A stretch of DNA of 39,798 nucleotides from Desulfobacteraceae bacterium (GTDB lineage: Bacteria; Desulfobacterota; DSM-4660; Desulfatiglandales; Desulfatiglandaceae). The translations under genes and the position numbers were made by a program. Shown here in pieces: positions 8,566-16,587 of the stretch (position 1 is the first letter of the stretch; each line of letters begins with the position of its first letter). Location of the stretch: NCBI GenBank assembly GCA_016844935.1, contig JAERTK010000207.1:1-39798 (forward strand). Reading direction: 5' to 3'. The notes under the pieces are model-generated. The model was not told where the DNA came from, made no database searches, and saw only the letters and a program-made list of their open reading frames with translations.

Positions 8566-9353
8566 TTGTTGCTGAAAGGATCAATTCTTCCCGAAAAGCG
8601 ATCAATGAAGCCGTACTGTCGGGAGACGCCGGCATCATCCGGCATGAGGCGAAAATTCAGGCTGACGCGGGGGCCGACTTTGTGGACGTGAATGCCGGAA
8701 CATTTATGGGGGAAGAACTGGAACGGCTCAAATGGATCGTGGAAGTGGTCCAGGATACCGTTACAACGCCCCTGTGCATCGACAGCCCCGACGCCGAGGT
8801 GATCGGCGGCATTCTTCCGCTGGTGGAAAAACCCCCCATGGTCAATTCCATTACCCTGGAACCCTCCCGGCTGGATGCCATCCTGCCCCTTGCAGCGGAA
8901 CACGGGGCCAGGGTCATTGCCCTTTGCCAGTCTCCCGAGGGGTTGGCGGAGACGGCGGACCGGAAAGTCCGCATGGCCCATGAACTGGTTGAAAAAGCGG
9001 AGCAGGCCGGTATGCCACAAGACTTTCTGTACGTGGACCCGCTGGTATACCCGGTTGCGACGGACCCTCTCTCCGCCGTTGCGACCCTTGACGCCATTGC
9101 AGCCATCAAAAAAGAGATCCCGGGGGTCCATACCATCTGCGGACTGACCAACGTGTCCCACGGGGTCCCGGAACGAAAACTGTTCAACCGAACATTTCTG
9201 GTGGCAGCCATTGTCCGGGGGCTTGATTCGGCCATCCTGGATCCCACCGACAAGAAGCTCTTCGGGGCCATGAAGGCAGCCCTTGCACTGATGGGAGAGG
9301 ACGAGTATTGCCTTGAGTTCATAGAAGCTTACCGGGAGGGCCGGATTGGCTGA
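8559..9353 (+). CDS. MtrH/AcsE-family methyltetrahydrofolate:corrinoid methyltransferase
   Basis: A 264-aa pterin-binding TIM-barrel enzyme. It matches the AcsE/MtrH/MtvA family: AERIN near the N terminus, DVNAGT, CIDSPDAEV, NSITLEP, a VYPVATDP segment, GLTNVSHGVPERKLFNRTF, and DSAILDPTDK. The expected reaction is methyl transfer between the corrinoid protein and tetrahydrofolate. In a sulfate reducer this would feed methyl groups into the oxidative Wood-Ljungdahl pathway. It overlaps the corrinoid gene by 7 bp, so translation is probably coupled. Together with the upstream UROD-type enzyme it completes a three-component system of the kind known for O-demethylases of acetogens. The methyl donor is not identifiable from sequence. 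Confidence 0.92.
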   Translation: MLIVAERINSSRKAINEAVLSGDAGIIRHEAKIQADAGADFVDVNAGTFMGEELERLKWIVEVVQDTVTTPLCIDSPDAEVIGGILPLVEKPPMVNSITLEPSRLDAILPLAAEHGARVIALCQSPEGLAETADRKVRMAHELVEKAEQAGMPQDFLYVDPLVYPVATDPLSAVATLDAIAAIKKEIPGVHTICGLTNVSHGVPERKLFNRTFLVAAIVRGLDSAILDPTDKKLFGAMKAALALMGEDEYCLEFIEAYREGRIG

Positions 9354-9440
9354 AAGTCACCCCAGATAGGGATTGGTGAAAACCTACCTGCTGAGTTTCC
9401 CCCTCGTTGGGAACGCAGCCCGGTGGGCTCCGCCTTCTAA

Positions 9441-9755
9441 TCACGTAAGGCTATCAATATCAACCAGGCCCTCCTTGCCTGAATAATCTCGAGCGTTCGA
9501 ATACCGCCACTCCTCCGGTTTATCCACATACCCCCGTTTCACCGGGTTATAATAAACATATCGAATTGTCTTTTCGAGAATCCGTTCATCCGGAATCAAC
9601 TTCGGATGAATACCCTCTTGCCAGACCTGATAGGTTTGCTGGTCCTTGTGCCGCTTTTTGAAAAGCTGCAACTGTTTCGGCAAAAACGTTGACCGTCTTT
9701 CTTCAGATAATCCACCATACGCCTTGCCGTATACGATTTGGCTTTCGCATTTCAA
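9441..9755 (-). pseudogene. C-terminal fragment of IS200-like (REP-associated) transposase
   Basis: A 104-codon frame, TTG-initiated if expressed, that matches only the C-terminal half of Y1/HUH transposases of the REP-associated type: YQVWQEGIHPKLI, IRYVYYNPVKRGYVDKPEEWRYSNARDY. The N-terminal half with the HUH metal site is missing, and nothing recognisable lies upstream as far as 9922. It is therefore an inactive remnant. It lies between the methyltransfer operon and a toxin-antitoxin pair. Confidence 0.72.
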
Positions 9756-9922
9756 AGGGTTAGGCGGCGCTTGGAGAACGAGCTAAAACTGTAGGAGCTG
9801 AGGGGGCCGGCCAAAGGAGTATTGATCCTCATATTTCAGGGAGCAAAGCGGAATAGAAAATGGGTGTCAACAATTAATAGTTAACATTTAAGGCCTGACC
9901 TGGGGAATACCATATCCGGGGT

Positions 9923-10156
9923 TCAAGATCCGGTACGGGACGATCCGACGGCCCGTTTCTGTCGTTTCTTTATGATCGAGATAATTGAGCGAAGCGCCTC
10001 ATTTACAGTATCGTGGTCGGGGAAAAATTCAGCCACATCGGGGTCAATCAAAACGACATTTGTACCCTCTGCGTATCGTTTGGCATATTTACCCCTCACC
10101 CCCTCGCTGAAATCGTATTCTTCCAGCAAATCCGGATCATTCGTCATTACTTTCAT
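9923..10156 (-). CDS. Antitoxin partner of BrnT-like toxin
   Basis: A 77-aa acidic-to-basic small protein. The motif YDFSEGVRGKYAKRYAEGTNVV followed by DPDVAEFFPDHDTVNEALR is typical of small proteins found immediately downstream of BrnT-like toxins. It differs from the canonical BrnA antitoxin, although the DPDV...VNEALR part suggests a ribbon-helix-helix fold. It overlaps the toxin gene by 20 bp, with GGGA just upstream of the ATG at 10156, so the two are co-translated. Role by association: binds the toxin and probably autorepresses the operon. Confidence 0.75.
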   Translation of the reverse strand: MKVMTNDPDLLEEYDFSEGVRGKYAKRYAEGTNVVLIDPDVAEFFPDHDTVNEALRSIISIIKKRQKRAVGSSRTGS

Positions 10157-10418
10157 AATGGTCCCTTTCTTTCCTGGTGGCTTTTCTCGCCGTTATGATG
10201 CGAATATTATTCTGTCTTTCAGTATGGACGACGATCAACAGCCGGTCGTTTTGAGAAATTCCCATTTGAACCAATCGTGACTCACCTGTCGAATGCAAAG
10301 GATCTTCTATGGTCACCGATAAAGGGTCGCGGAATACCGTGCTGGCTTCCTCGAAGGATACGCCATGTTTCTTGACATTATTCTCACGCTTTTGAGGATC
10401 CCACTCGAAGGTAAGCAT
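10137..10418 (-). CDS. brnT: BrnT-family type II toxin
   Basis: A 93-aa BrnT (COG2929) protein: FEWDPQKRENNVKKHGVSFEEASTVFRDP, ISQNDRLLIVVHTER, IRIITARKATRKERDHYE. BrnT toxins have a RelE-like fold and act as ribonucleases that slow growth; that function is family knowledge. GGAGTTT lies just upstream of ATG 10418. The toxin precedes the antitoxin gene, the usual brnTA order. Flanked by a transposase remnant, so horizontal acquisition is plausible. Confidence 0.85.
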   Translation of the reverse strand: MLTFEWDPQKRENNVKKHGVSFEEASTVFRDPLSVTIEDPLHSTGESRLVQMGISQNDRLLIVVHTERQNNIRIITARKATRKERDHYESNDE

Positions 10419-10514
10419 CTAAACTCCATGATGAAATGTCAGCACCTTGGGAACACGTAATATGCTAATGGATTCTCCAGGATGAAGTCAATGGATTTCC
10501 CTTGACCCCAGGAG

Positions 10515-11828
10515 TCAGTGGGTGGCACAAGCGATGCAGGGATCAAAGGCGCGAACCACCCGCCCCACCGCGTGCTCCAGTTCCATATCCACTTTTTGCG
10601 GGGAAATATACCGCTGTGCCGCCTCTTTGAGTGCCCGCTCAATGGCCATGACGTTATGGACCGTGGGAATGACGAACTCGGCCTTTTCAATCAACCCTTT
10701 CCCGACACGGTAGTGATGGATGAGCGGCCCCCGCGGCGCCTCCACAAGACCGTATCCCTCTCCATCGCGCTCCGAGTGGCCAACGGCGGTTTCACTTGCC
10801 GCCAGGGGTTCCTCCAGGATCTGGATGGCCCGCTCAATGGCATAGACCAGTTCGATCCCCCGGGCAAGATCATACAGCAGCAACGCGTGGGCGGGACGGC
10901 CAAAATCTGACCGAAACCGCTGCAGGTATCCTTCCGCCCGGGCGGTGCCCATGCCTCCGAACATGTTGATCCGGGCCAGGCTGTTGGCCCGAATGACCTG
11001 ACCGTTGTAACTGGTTCTGCCGGCATAGCTGTAATCCGTCTCCCGATGGGTCAGTCGACCTAAGAATTCCGGGGCCGAAAAAGCACCCCCGTCCGTGCCG
11101 TCCGGGTTCATGAACTGCACGTCGCCGGATGCGAAATCGGGTCGATCTTTTCCAGCGGCGGAGATATAATAGGCTGGTGCATCATCTCCCCGGGTGCCGA
11201 TCCGGTCCCCCATATCCAACAGCTGCGTCCAATAGGAATCAAAGAGCTCGCACGCCACGGGCAGGGTCTTTTCCATCTGCCCCCTTACCACGTCCGCCTC
11301 ACCTGAAGGGACACCGGAGGTCATCCCCCCCACCACCGCCTTCACGGGGTGAATGGACTGCCCTCCCACAGTGTTAATGAGGTCCGTGCCGGCCTTGCGC
11401 ACCATTAAGGAACGGGAGCCGAATTGGGTTCTAAACCGTTCAAGCTTAGGGTCTTCGGAGTGGTCAAAGATGCTGTTAAGGCCCAGGCAGTCCGGCATGG
11501 TAAAAAGAAACAGGCTTGTGGCCTGGTTCTGAATGAGTTGCCCCAGTAACAGCAGTTCCCGCAGCCGCAGGGCCACCGGCGGAGGCGTCACCCCATAAAT
11601 ATCTTCCAGAGCCTCCACCGCAGCAATGTGGTGGGCGGTGGAGCAGACCCCACAGATGCGCGGCACAATGACCGGCATCTGTTCGGCGGGCACGCCCTGA
11701 ACAAAATGCTGAAATCCGCGGTATTCCGTGGCCTGGAAGTGAGCTGAAAGCACTTTTCCGTCCTCCACTTCAATGACCACCTGCGCATGGCCTTCTATGC
11801 GGCTCATGGGAAAAGTCAGGGTTGCCAT
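10515..11828 (-). CDS. [NiFe] hydrogenase large subunit (group 3, Mvh/HydA-like)
   Basis: A 437-aa catalytic subunit. ATG 11828 is preferred over 11846 because GAGG lies 9 nt before it and the protein then starts MATLTFPMSRIEGHAQV, the family N terminus. Nickel-site motifs are both present: RICGVCSTAHH near residue 60 and DPCIACATH at the extreme C terminus. APRGPLIHHYRV is also typical of group 3 enzymes. Oddly, TGA follows the final His directly, so there is no C-terminal peptide for a maturation endopeptidase to remove. It follows the small-subunit gene after a single base. No diaphorase, Hdr or HypABCDEF gene is adjacent, so the electron partner is unknown. Confidence 0.93.
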   Translation of the reverse strand: MATLTFPMSRIEGHAQVVIEVEDGKVLSAHFQATEYRGFQHFVQGVPAEQMPVIVPRICGVCSTAHHIAAVEALEDIYGVTPPPVALRLRELLLLGQLIQNQATSLFLFTMPDCLGLNSIFDHSEDPKLERFRTQFGSRSLMVRKAGTDLINTVGGQSIHPVKAVVGGMTSGVPSGEADVVRGQMEKTLPVACELFDSYWTQLLDMGDRIGTRGDDAPAYYISAAGKDRPDFASGDVQFMNPDGTDGGAFSAPEFLGRLTHRETDYSYAGRTSYNGQVIRANSLARINMFGGMGTARAEGYLQRFRSDFGRPAHALLLYDLARGIELVYAIERAIQILEEPLAASETAVGHSERDGEGYGLVEAPRGPLIHHYRVGKGLIEKAEFVIPTVHNVMAIERALKEAAQRYISPQKVDMELEHAVGRVVRAFDPCIACATH

Positions 11829-11829
11829 A

Positions 11830-12672
11830 TCATAGAACCTCAACATCGGGGTAGGCCCCGGTTAATGCGTCATGGGAGAATTGAAACAGGAAAAGGGATA
11901 ACTGCGGTGACCGGAGGGCAGCCTCAATTTCATCCGGGGGAACGTCGGTCATTTTCGAGAAAATTTTCCGGATGGCATTCAACCAGCTTTCCAGCTCCTT
12001 GTGAATAAACGCGTCCGACGGGCCCCTGCAACCGACACAGGGCTGCCCGGCCCGGGTACAGGGAGCATGGCACCCGCCCCGGGTCGAGATACCGATGCAC
12101 AGATATCCCTGATTAATGAGACATATATCGGGCCGCACAGCACCGCGCAGCAGCCCTGACAGGTGATGGGGACGCATTTTCTTGTGCTTTTTGCGGCCGC
12201 ACTCCTGGCATACGGTCTTGGCAATATGGAGATCACTGGGGTGAAACAGGAGTTTCACAAAGAGTTCCGGGGTGGGCGGACAGCCGGGGAGAGTCTGTTG
12301 AATGGGGACCACTTCCGCAATGGGACGGCATTCGGGGAGAAGCCGGGGCAGGTGCCGCCGGCCTTCCTCGGCCAGAAACAGCTCATGAACTTCGTCCCGA
12401 TTCCCCAGATTGGCCACCCCGCCGGATATGGCACAGGTGCCCACGGCCACCACCTTCCCGGCGTGGGGAACGGCGCGGCGCAACCGGTACAGGTCCTCGT
12501 CAGTCCGCACACCGCCGCTGACCAGGAGGATATCCACATCGGGGATGCTGTTTGCGGATATGACCAGCGGCATGTAGACCAGTTCGTACTCCTCCAGCCA
12601 TTCCTCCGCATTCAGGAGCGACACCTCGCACCCGGCACATCCCGTCAATTGCAATACGGCAAACTGTTGCAT
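11830..12672 (-). CDS. [NiFe] hydrogenase small subunit (MvhG/HydG-like)
   Basis: A 280-aa electron-transfer subunit with no Tat signal, so it is cytoplasmic. Proximal-cluster cysteines lie in LTGCAGCEVS, GTCAISGG and LPGCPPTPE. A second set, CQECGRKK, GYLCIG, GGCHAPC and QPCVGCRGP, is placed to hold two more [4Fe-4S] clusters, as in group 3b/3c enzymes. Its stop codon (TGA) runs into the next ATG (TGATATG), so it is translationally coupled to the large subunit. It probably passes electrons to a soluble carrier or to a partner protein encoded elsewhere. It diverges from the Tat phosphoesterase gene; the 166-bp gap should hold both promoters. Confidence 0.92.
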   Translation of the reverse strand: MQQFAVLQLTGCAGCEVSLLNAEEWLEEYELVYMPLVISANSIPDVDILLVSGGVRTDEDLYRLRRAVPHAGKVVAVGTCAISGGVANLGNRDEVHELFLAEEGRRHLPRLLPECRPIAEVVPIQQTLPGCPPTPELFVKLLFHPSDLHIAKTVCQECGRKKHKKMRPHHLSGLLRGAVRPDICLINQGYLCIGISTRGGCHAPCTRAGQPCVGCRGPSDAFIHKELESWLNAIRKIFSKMTDVPPDEIEAALRSPQLSLFLFQFSHDALTGAYPDVEVL

Positions 12673-12838
12673 GTTTTACCTACCTGTCCGCTTTTTTCCA
12701 ACTTATCATGAAAGGGCGTCAGCTTCAATGTTCAATCCTGCAATCGTCAGGATCCAAGGATTTTAATTAATGTGTGACCTGGCGGTGCTTTTCGGTGTAT
12801 AAGTGAAAGCAGGATCACCAATTCAGGGGAGAAAGATC

Positions 12839-14143
12839 ATGAACAGAAGAGATTTTCTAAAGGGAATGGCGGTTGCGGGTGCGGCTTCAGTGGCCGGGAG
12901 ACTGGATATGGTTCCCGCACTTGGCGCGCCTAAAAAGGCTCATGCCGCTTCCGGAAGAAACAAACTGGTATTCATCAGTGATCTCCACATGAACGTGGAC
13001 GGCAGCTACTCGTGGCTGGTCAAACACGCGCCTGATCTGGCACAATTCCTGGGTGACCTCAACAAGAGGGATGACGTTGCCGAACTGATCATTTTAGGAG
13101 ATCTCCTGGACGACTGGGTATGTCCGGTGGCGGACACACCCCAGACATTTTCAGACGTCCTCTCGGCCAACTATAACAATGGCGTGGTTCCGGCCCTTCA
13201 GGAGGTCTGCCACAACAAAGAGATTGATGTCACTTATGTCACCGGCAACCACGACATGCTCTCCTTTAAAACAGAGAATAAAGACGTCATCTTCGGCACT
13301 TTCCCCGAAATGCACATTATCTCAGATTCTCCTGGCCTGGGCGCCTACACCAAAGACGACGTCATCTGGGCCGAACACGGACACCGCTATACCCTGTTTA
13401 ACGCACCCGATACCTGGAGCCGGCAGGGCGGACATCTCCCCATGGGATACTCCATCTCCAGATTTGCCGCCTCCAAATCCCTCGCTGAAGGCCGGGCATT
13501 CACCACACCCGAGGTGCTGGATCTATTCTTCAATTCACCCAGCCAGGTCCAACAGTATCTGGATGAGGCGGGATATGATGAAGCAGTGGGCGGCGTCATC
13601 GATGACGCGCTCATTATCGCCGTGTTCAATGCCATCGACTTGTGGTCCGGTCACGGACCTTTCAGCCGGTTCAACATGGACCACCTGGACGGTTTTACGA
13701 AAGACCCCATGGTTGAAGAAATTGCCTTCATGTACGACAAGATATTCAGCGACTGGCCGGACCGGCAGAACATCGTCAGTCATTATGAAGCGCTTTTCAA
13801 TGAACTGGGGCACCTCAACAGTGCGGCCAACCTCCTGTTCAACATGCCCGAACGGATCGAGGATCGATATCCCTTCACGCCCCGGATTATTCTTTTCGGG
13901 CACACCCATAAGGCGGCATTTCAGTATCATTCAAATGACGTTGAGACCATCTATGTCAATACGGGTACCTGGATCGACAGACAGCCGAACATGACCTGGG
14001 CAGAAATCGAAATCGCCGACGGTACAACCGGCCAGAGGGATTACACGGTTTCATTGTGGTTTTACAACGAGCAAACGCCCAGGCACTCACACACGATCTC
14101 AGTTCAGGGGGAAAAAGAAGAATATGTGCCTCGGCACCGTTGA
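12839..14143 (+). CDS. Tat-exported calcineurin-like metallophosphoesterase
   Basis: A 434-aa protein. The ATG at 12839 (GGGGAGA upstream) gives a clear twin-arginine signal, NRRDFLKGMAVAGAASVAG; an earlier frame start at 12803 would bury it. All dinuclear-metal motifs of the calcineurin-like superfamily are visible: SDLHMN, GDLLDDW, TGNHDML, AEHGHRY and FGHTHKAAF. It should fold with its metals in the cytoplasm and act in the periplasm as a phosphomono- or diesterase. The substrate cannot be told. Its use of Tat fits a preassembled metal site. Confidence 0.88.
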   Translation: MNRRDFLKGMAVAGAASVAGRLDMVPALGAPKKAHAASGRNKLVFISDLHMNVDGSYSWLVKHAPDLAQFLGDLNKRDDVAELIILGDLLDDWVCPVADTPQTFSDVLSANYNNGVVPALQEVCHNKEIDVTYVTGNHDMLSFKTENKDVIFGTFPEMHIISDSPGLGAYTKDDVIWAEHGHRYTLFNAPDTWSRQGGHLPMGYSISRFAASKSLAEGRAFTTPEVLDLFFNSPSQVQQYLDEAGYDEAVGGVIDDALIIAVFNAIDLWSGHGPFSRFNMDHLDGFTKDPMVEEIAFMYDKIFSDWPDRQNIVSHYEALFNELGHLNSAANLLFNMPERIEDRYPFTPRIILFGHTHKAAFQYHSNDVETIYVNTGTWIDRQPNMTWAEIEIADGTTGQRDYTVSLWFYNEQTPRHSHTISVQGEKEEYVPRHR

Positions 14144-14216
14144 GGTTTTCACTTTTTTTGAGATGACCCCGAAAGACCAGCGGCAAACGGCGCGATTTTC
14201 ATACAAGGACCTTCCA

Positions 14217-15623
14217 ATGAAATCCCTTCTCCATAAACCGGCATGGGAACTGGCTGAACTGATCCGCAACAAGGATCTTTCCCCGCTTGAACTGATGAAA
14301 AAAACACTCGAGCGTATCGAGGCGGTAAATCCCACCATTAATGCCTTTGTTGCGCTGCGGGCCGATCAGGCCATGGCGGAAGCCAAAAGGATGGAAACAC
14401 AGATTGCAAGTGGCAATGCACCGGGTCCTCTGGCCGGCATACCGGTCGGCGTCAAAGACCTGGAAGATGTGGAGGGCATGATGACCAGCTTCGGGTCCAT
14501 CCCCTATAAAGACAATATGGCGAAGCAGGACTCCGTCCAGGTGGCACGACTGCGGCAGGCAGGGGCCATCATCGTGGGCAAAACCAACACCCCGGAATTC
14601 GGGTTCACCGGGTTCACCAAGAACCGGTTGTACGGCGTCACACGAAATCCCTGGAACCGGGAGCGGACCCCCGGCGGATCCAGCGGGGGATCGGCTGCGG
14701 CCGTTGCGGCGGGCATGGTCCCTTTGGCCACCGGTTCCGATGCGGGTGGCTCCATCCGCATCCCCGCCTGCTATTCCGGGTGCTTCGGCATAAAACCCAC
14801 CTTTGGGAGAATCCCTTTCGGGCCGTCCGACCGCCTCCACATGACGCGCACCTGGACCCTGGGACCGCTCACCCGCAGCGTTCTCGATGCCGCCCTTTAC
14901 CTGGATTGCACGGCGGGCGATCACCCGGCGGATCCCGAATCTTTATCCCGCCCATCCTCTCCCTATCTGGAAACTCTCAAACGGCAACCAGGGGTCTTGA
15001 AGATCGGCTTCAGTCCGGATCTGGGATATGCCCGGGTCCAAGAAGACGTGATGGCTCTGGTCAGGAAAGCCGTAGCCACATTTGAAAGGATGGGTCATCA
15101 GGTGGACATCTGGAACGGCCCACTTCCGGACGTAAGCCAGGCATGGTCCGATCTGATGAATTGGGAATTATGTGGACAGTTGAATGAAGACCTGGAAAAG
15201 ATCAGGCCTGAACTGGGAAGGACCCTCGCCCAATCCCTGGACAGTGCAAAAGACCTTTCGTTTCATGATCAATTCAGCATCCAGAAGATCCGCACACGAT
15301 TAAACAAAGTCCTCTGGAAGTTCTTTAACAATTTTGACCTTCTGCTGACCCCCACCATGCCCACCGAGGCATTTTCGGCCAAAGGACCTCCACCCGCCGA
15401 AATTGACGGGGAACCGATCCCCCTGCTCGGCGCCGTGGCTTTCACATACCCCTTTAACCTCTCGGGCCATCCCGCCGCAACCATTCCCATCGGACTGACC
15501 GACTCGGGACTCCCGGCGGGCCTTCAGATCATCGGTCCCAGGCACAGAGATGATCTGGTGCTTCAGGCAGCCTATCAATATGAGCAGGCATCGCCCTGGA
15601 ATGATCACTGGCCTGATATCTAG
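14217..15623 (+). CDS. Amidase (amidase-signature family)
   Basis: A 468-aa enzyme starting at ATG 14217 (AAGGACC upstream); the frame is open further 5' to 14124, but that part overlaps the previous gene and has no homology. The Ser-cisSer-Lys triad is visible: K80 in VGVKDLEDVEG, S155 in GGSSGGSAAAVAAG, and nucleophile S179 in DAGGSIRIPA. Family members hydrolyse carboxamides; GatA is a paralogue, but there is no gatB or gatC here, so a free-standing amidase is likely. The final codons PDI-TAG use the first three bases of the palindromic element at 15621 as the stop codon. Confidence 0.88.
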   Translation: MKSLLHKPAWELAELIRNKDLSPLELMKKTLERIEAVNPTINAFVALRADQAMAEAKRMETQIASGNAPGPLAGIPVGVKDLEDVEGMMTSFGSIPYKDNMAKQDSVQVARLRQAGAIIVGKTNTPEFGFTGFTKNRLYGVTRNPWNRERTPGGSSGGSAAAVAAGMVPLATGSDAGGSIRIPACYSGCFGIKPTFGRIPFGPSDRLHMTRTWTLGPLTRSVLDAALYLDCTAGDHPADPESLSRPSSPYLETLKRQPGVLKIGFSPDLGYARVQEDVMALVRKAVATFERMGHQVDIWNGPLPDVSQAWSDLMNWELCGQLNEDLEKIRPELGRTLAQSLDSAKDLSFHDQFSIQKIRTRLNKVLWKFFNNFDLLLTPTMPTEAFSAKGPPPAEIDGEPIPLLGAVAFTYPFNLSGHPAATIPIGLTDSGLPAGLQIIGPRHRDDLVLQAAYQYEQASPWNDHWPDI

Positions 15624-15766
15624 TGCCCATCCACAAATGGCCAATTTGCCTGATTTCGGCGTCAGACGAAAATTGTAATCCTCAAAATACTACAATGTAT
15701 TCCTGCGGTTACAATTTTCGCCTTCCTTGAACTCAACCAAATTTTCTCATTCGTGGACGGACACTA
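15621..15766. repeat. 146-bp imperfect palindromic element (REP/MITE-like)
   Basis: The two halves are inverted copies: 70-bp arms that align without gaps (43 of 70 positions identical by my count) around a 6-bp centre. Best kept are the ends (TAGTG-YCC-R-TCCAC-R-AATG) and an inner perfect 12-bp pair, CGAAAATTGTAA (15667-15678) with TTACAATTTTCG (15709-15720), plus AATAC/GTATT. It lies exactly between the convergent amidase and xdhC genes and provides the amidase stop. It can act as a two-way terminator hairpin, or be a non-autonomous mobile element with terminal inverted repeats; no transposase for it is in the window. Confidence 0.75.
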
Positions 15767-15767
15767 T

Positions 15768-16562
15768 CTAATGAATTGGGGAACGTTCGCTCTGATCTTC
15801 CCGGCCCATGGAGATGATTTCCGCCATGATGGCGACGGCAATCTCCTCCGGGGTCTCAGCGCCGATATCAAGGCCGATGGGTGCATGAACCCGGTCCAGG
15901 AGATCCTGCTCGATTCCCTTCTCCAGCAATTCGGCATATATTCTGGCCTTTTTGGTGCGGCTTCCGATCATCCCCAGGTATCGGGCCGGCGAGCGGATGA
16001 CGGTGGAAAGGGCCACGCCGTCCAATTCGTGCCCCCGGGTGACAATCACCACATGACACCAGGGGGTGATGGGAAATTTCTTAAGTTCTGCAGCCACATC
16101 CCCCACAATCATTTCACGGGCATCCGGGAACCGCTCCTCACTGGCATATTCTGACCGGTCGTCAAACACGACCACGTCCATTCCCAGAAAAGCGCCCAGT
16201 TTGGAGAGCTGCTGTCCCAGGTGCCCGGCGCCCACAATAAGGAGTTGTTTTTTCCCGGCGATGACATCAATAAAAATATCGTTTTCACCACCGCAGATCC
16301 CCAAATGACCCAGTTCCACTTCTTTGAGTTTGAATTGAACCATTTTGGGCGCGCCGTTTTTGAGCGCTGATCTGGCTTCTTCGATGACCTGATTTTCCAT
16401 GGCACCGCCACCGATACTTCCCACAATCCGGCCATCCGGGTAAACCAGCATTTTGGCACCCATGGCCCGGGGGGTTGACCCATGGGATCGAACGATGGTG
16501 GCCAACGCAACACTCTCGCCGGTCCGCAGGGTTTTTAAGGCCGCTTCCAATACATCAATCAT
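15768..16562 (-). CDS. XdhC/CoxI-family molybdenum hydroxylase maturation protein
   Basis: A 264-aa chaperone-type protein. The N-terminal XdhC/CoxI domain shows RSHGSTPRAMGAKM and GSIGGGAMENQV, and the C-terminal Rossmann domain shows LLIVGAGHLGQQL, VVIVTRGHELD and RYLGMIGSRTKKA. Family members insert sulfurated molybdenum cofactor into xanthine dehydrogenase-type enzymes. AGGAGG lies 8 nt before ATG 16562. It is the last gene of the mod operon, 25 bp after yqeB. No hydroxylase subunit is present in the window, so its client is encoded elsewhere. Confidence 0.9.
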   Translation of the reverse strand: MIDVLEAALKTLRTGESVALATIVRSHGSTPRAMGAKMLVYPDGRIVGSIGGGAMENQVIEEARSALKNGAPKMVQFKLKEVELGHLGICGGENDIFIDVIAGKKQLLIVGAGHLGQQLSKLGAFLGMDVVVFDDRSEYASEERFPDAREMIVGDVAAELKKFPITPWCHVVIVTRGHELDGVALSTVIRSPARYLGMIGSRTKKARIYAELLEKGIEQDLLDRVHAPIGLDIGAETPEEIAVAIMAEIISMGREDQSERSPIH

Positions 16563-16587
16563 AACATCTACCTCCTGAAATAAGCGC

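Noticed and set aside
8163..9161. 332-codon open frame antisense to the corrinoid and MtrH-type genes
   Set aside because: Long only because of the high GC of the true genes on the plus strand; no domain and no ribosome-binding site.
9759..9765. GTTAGGC, resembling an integron attC core
   Set aside because: Only one core motif; no matching inverse core or stem structure nearby and no integron integrase.
10491..10517. TGA after the hydrogenase His as a possible selenocysteine or read-through codon
   Set aside because: In-frame continuation is only eight codons (LLGSREIH) before another TGA and lacks the hydrophobic look of a processed tail; Sec would also fall outside the CxxC motif.
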